From positions 1 through 7,511 of the forward strand of contig CATPAX010000032.1 of NCBI GenBank assembly GCA_955652215.1: 7,511 nt of DNA, in the 5' to 3' direction. This DNA comes from an uncultured Solirubrobacteraceae bacterium. Lineage in GTDB: Bacteria > Actinomycetota > Thermoleophilia > Solirubrobacterales > Solirubrobacteraceae. Position 1 is the first letter of the stretch; each line of letters starts with the position of its first letter. The notes below the pieces were generated by a model. The model was not told where the DNA came from and did no database searches. It was given only the letters and a program-made list of their open reading frames with translations. The position numbers and the translations under genes are program-made. This document shows, piece by piece, positions 5,912 to 7,511 of the stretch.

Positions 5912-6113
5912 ACCGGGTCACGCTACCTCGCTATTGGCGTTTCCGTCGAGGTCGGCACGCAAGAGCGGACGCACGGGCTGGACCTCGTATCCGCGCATTC
6001 CGGGTCTGCGGTGGTTAGCCCCGAGAGGCCTTGCGGCGGATGAATGCGGGTCCGCTGAGGCTCAACATCGTCGAGCTGTTCTCCTCGCTGGGCGACGTCG
6101 AGCCGTGCTCGTG
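5912..6113. other. Non-coding gap between HTH remnant and cupin gene
   Basis: No supportable gene is seen. A 26-codon minus-strand frame (5998-5918, ATG start) ends 6 nt before the HTH start and reads RGYEVQPVRPLLRADLDGN. It could be the tail of a lost upstream gene, but I do not recognise it. Plus-strand frames in this stretch show low-complexity Arg/Ala translations only. Confidence 0.4.
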
Positions 6114-6160
6114 CTCACGTGAGAGATCGACCGGTCGATCCCGATCGCGACTAGGATCCT
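6114..6160. promoter_or_regulatory. Palindrome cluster, candidate operator/promoter of the cupin gene
   Basis: Four perfect palindromes lie within 47 bp: CTCACGTGAG (6114-6123), GATCGACCGGTCGATC (6125-6140), CGATCG (6142-6147) and AGGATCCT (6153-6160). A possible -10, TAGGAT, is at 6152-6157, with TCGACC (6127-6132; 4/6 to TTGACA, 19-bp spacer) inside the 16-bp palindrome. That placement suits a dimeric repressor blocking RNA polymerase. No regulator for it is encoded in the window. Confidence 0.45.
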
Positions 6161-6186
6161 CGCCGATTCCAAACGACGGAGGGCTT

Positions 6187-6660
6187 ATGACCGACGGGAC
6201 CAGGGCCGTGATCGTCGGTCCGGGCGAGGGGACGCAGGTCGAGGGCCCGGTGGGCGGGCCGCTCGCCTTCAAGGTTCGCGGCGAGCAGACGAATGGCGCC
6301 TTGACCGCGCTCGAGAACGTGATCCCGCCGGGCCAGGGACCGCCGCTTCACACCCACGCGAACGAGGACGAATCGTGGTACGTGATCGATGGAGAACTTC
6401 GCTTCCGGCTCGACCGTGACGTTCAGCGGGCGCCGGCGGGCTCGTTTGTGTTCGTGCCGCGAGGCACCCCGCACTGCTTCCAGAACATCGCCGATGCGCC
6501 GGCGCGCATCCTTGTGATGTTCACGCCGGCGGGAATGGAGCGGTTCTTTGACCGTTTCGCCGCGCTCTCGGCGCCTGATCCAGAGGCGTTCCGGAGTATC
6601 GGAGCGCCGCTCGGCATGGAGGTCGTCGGGCCTCCGCTCGCGCAATCCGATCCGATATAG
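6187..6660 (+). CDS. Cupin-domain protein
   Basis: This is a 157-residue single-domain cupin. Motif 1 is PPLHTHANEDESWYVIDG, giving H55, H57 and E62. Motif 2 is G85-SFVFVPRGTPH96-CFQN, giving H96. All four expected metal ligands (3 His, 1 Glu) are present, so it probably binds Fe, Mn or another divalent metal. Such quercetin-dioxygenase-like cupins include dioxygenases, isomerases and small-molecule binding proteins, and the sequence does not decide among them. The ATG at 6187 is chosen because GGAGGG lies 3 nt upstream and the N-terminus then matches cupin length. The frame stays open back to 6031, but that extension is low-complexity and crosses the palindrome cluster. There is no signal peptide. 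It stands alone: the tRNA scar lies to the left and a decayed gene to the right. Confidence 0.88.
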   Translation: MTDGTRAVIVGPGEGTQVEGPVGGPLAFKVRGEQTNGALTALENVIPPGQGPPLHTHANEDESWYVIDGELRFRLDRDVQRAPAGSFVFVPRGTPHCFQNIADAPARILVMFTPAGMERFFDRFAALSAPDPEAFRSIGAPLGMEVVGPPLAQSDPI

Positions 6661-6696
6661 CCATGCCGGCCCGGTCGGCGTACCTTGCTGCCGCGG

Positions 6697-6731
6697 CCGA
6701 AAAGCGCAGCGCGCTGTTCCGCGCTTTGCGG
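6697..6731 (+). terminator. Hairpin downstream of cupin gene
   Basis: CCGAAAAGCGC (6697-6707) pairs with GCGCTTTGCGG (6721-6731) with one A-G mismatch. The 13-nt loop itself holds AGCGCGCT. It starts 36 nt after the cupin stop. No T-tract follows, so intrinsic termination is only a possibility; the structure is stable enough to protect the 3' end. Confidence 0.4.
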
Positions 6732-6788
6732 AACTCGGACCGGACCGTGCGCCGAGTAGCGCGTGACGAGCAAAGGAGGTCTGGCGGC

Positions 6789-6884
6789 GTGCCGACCCCA
6801 TCTCGCGTGGTTGCCGGGGTCCTGCTGGTCGTCCCACGCATACGATGCGCGTGTGATGGAGGTTGTCACGGGGTAGGCGCGTAG
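6789..6884 (+). CDS. Possible 31-residue peptide behind a perfect Shine-Dalgarno
   Basis: AAAGGAGGT (6772-6780) is a full match to the anti-Shine-Dalgarno of 16S rRNA. It sits 8 nt before GTG 6789, an ideal distance. The frame gives 31 residues: a short hydrophobic run (VVAGVLLVV) followed by a Cys-rich tail, RCACDGGCHG. It ends at a TAG that lies inside the start region of the following hydrolase pseudogene, in a different frame. I do not recognise it. It may be the surviving start of a gene otherwise lost in rearrangement, or a leader peptide. The same frame extends upstream to an ATG at 6663, two bases after the cupin stop, but that longer version crosses the hairpin and has no ribosome site of its own. 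Confidence 0.25.
   Translation: MPTPSRVVAGVLLVVPRIRCACDGGCHGVGA
6841..6846 (+). promoter_or_regulatory. Candidate -10 box before the hydrolase pseudogene
   Basis: TACGAT lies 9 nt before the ATG at 6856, the same geometry as TATGAT before the aminopeptidase ATG. No Shine-Dalgarno is placed correctly for 6856, so the ancestral gene may have been leaderless. No good -35 is seen. Confidence 0.3.
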
Positions 6885-7511
6885 TGGTGATCTGCAGATC
6901 GCCTACCAGGTGGCCGGTGGGCCACGCCGCTGGAGGAGCAGATCGATGATGTTCGTGCGGTGCTCGAGGCCGCGGGCTCTGACCAGCCGGCGTTGATTTC
7001 GTTTGCCGAGGGCTGCGCCTTGGCGGTGCTCTTTGCGGCGTCGCACCCTCACCTCGTTCACGCCCTCGTGCTGATCACGCCGACGCCGCGCGTGGTCCGC
7101 GGGGCGGGCTATGAGTGGGCGCAAAGTGTCGAGGAGTGCGCTGCGATGGTTCAGGCGGTCGTTGAGCATTGGGGCAGCAGTTCACCGCGGCCGCCGTGGG
7201 CCGGGTTCGCCGGTCAGGACGAGCAGCGACGACGTCTCCTCGCGCGCCACCGGCGCCTGTCGATGACCCCCGATGCCGCCGCCGCGTCGCTTGCGATGGT
7301 CGGCGAGCTGGATGTGCGCGACGCACTTTCCAGCGTGCAGTGTCCCACGTTGGTGCTGCACCGCGCGAACGACGCATTCGTCGACGAGCGCCACTCGCGC
7401 CACGTCGCGGCCCACATCCCCGGCGCGCGATACGTCGAGGTCTCAGCACGTGGCCAGGCCGCAGATGAGATCGAGCAGTTCTTGACAGGTTTACGACGAG
7501 CGGTTCTCAGC
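6856..7511 (+). pseudogene. Decayed alpha/beta-hydrolase of the adenylate-cyclase-fused type (runs off window)
   Basis: Two frames together rebuild an alpha/beta-hydrolase of the kind fused to class III adenylate cyclases in actinobacteria. From ATG 6856 the first frame reads MEVVTG-stop-ARSGDLQIAYQVAGGP; family members usually have Tyr (TAC) where TAG stands. Near 6916-6924 the sequence jumps frame to TPLEEQIDDVRAVLEAAG, omitting most of the N-terminal half of the fold (my estimate is 60-75 residues). The second frame is then open to the window end. The nucleophile elbow, normally GxSxGG, is SFAEGC, with Ala at 7005-7007. The acid Asp survives (RANDAFV, 7371). The catalytic-His segment is replaced by a short SARGQ. 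The last residues, EIEQFLTGLRR, match the hydrolase-cyclase linker, so a cyclase domain may follow outside the window. A downstream restart making a shortened protein cannot be excluded. Confidence 0.75.
6910..6925. repeat. Small inverted repeat at the deletion junction
   Basis: GTGGCC (6910-6915) and GGCCAC (6920-6925) form a perfect 6-bp stem with loop GGTG. It lies exactly where the hydrolase pseudogene changes frame and loses family sequence. Confidence 0.6.

Noticed and set aside
5918..5998. 26-residue minus-strand peptide just before the HTH remnant
   Set aside because: It has no ribosome site and no recognisable family; it could be the tail of a lost gene but is too short to call.
6031..6186. 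52-residue N-terminal extension of the cupin
   Set aside because: The ATG at 6187 has a close GGAGGG ribosome site and matches usual cupin length; the extension overlaps the palindrome cluster and is low-complexity.
6151..6837. 228-residue minus-strand frame over the cupin
   Set aside because: It is antisense to a cupin with all four metal ligands; the translation is Arg-rich with no domain.
7075..7449. Several minus- and plus-strand frames over the hydrolase remnant
   Set aside because: The plus-strand frame through 6924-7511 matches the hydrolase family continuously (AASHP, CPTLVLH, IPGARYVEV, EIEQFLTG); the others are low-complexity shadows.

Overview
The window comes from a GC-rich actinobacterium. 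GTG starts and 4-bp GTGA gene overlaps are frequent, there are candidate leaderless promoters, and a lipobox lipoprotein and an alpha/beta-hydrolase/adenylate-cyclase-type gene are present. Several proteins resemble ones I associate with Thermoleophilia (the Solirubrobacter/Conexibacter group). That placement is inference from protein style, not from a marker gene.

Left part (1-2989, minus strand). Reading leftward, a basic two-helix membrane protein (1083-703) overlaps a glyoxalase-II-like metallo-hydrolase (706-32) by GTGA. That gene in turn overlaps the first codons of hisS (histidyl-tRNA synthetase), which runs off the window at base 1. Upstream of these lie a secreted lipoprotein (2034-1132) and glutamate formimidoyltransferase (2989-2108). 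The latter is joined by another GTGA overlap to an M29-type aminopeptidase homologue (3942-2986), so those two form a translationally coupled pair.

Middle (3943-5600). A short intergenic region separates the aminopeptidase from a divergent gene for a 75-residue acidic protein that carries a duplicated AAxRW-x3-HxExD motif. Both genes have a -10-like hexamer 7-9 nt before the start codon, which suggests leaderless mRNAs. The small gene shares its stop-codon bases with a convergent, exported GH3 (NagZ-like) glycosidase whose usual acid/base histidine is absent.

Right part (5601-7511). This part looks like reshuffled accessory DNA. A CAT-anticodon tRNA is followed directly by a helix-turn-helix gene on the opposite strand. 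That gene's coding sequence is cut after about 61 residues and its frame then runs antisense through the tRNA, as at an old integration or deletion scar. Next is an intact cupin gene behind a dense cluster of perfect palindromes. The window ends in a decayed alpha/beta-hydrolase of the type fused to class III adenylate cyclases. It has a TAG codon near its start, an internal deletion with frameshift at a small hairpin, and has lost the nucleophile Ser and catalytic His. Whether a cyclase domain follows lies beyond the window.

I see no CRISPR array, transposase, phage gene or defence operon. The best candidates for something new are the coupled formimidoyltransferase/M29 pair, the small duplicated-motif protein, and the palindrome-controlled cupin next to the tRNA scar.
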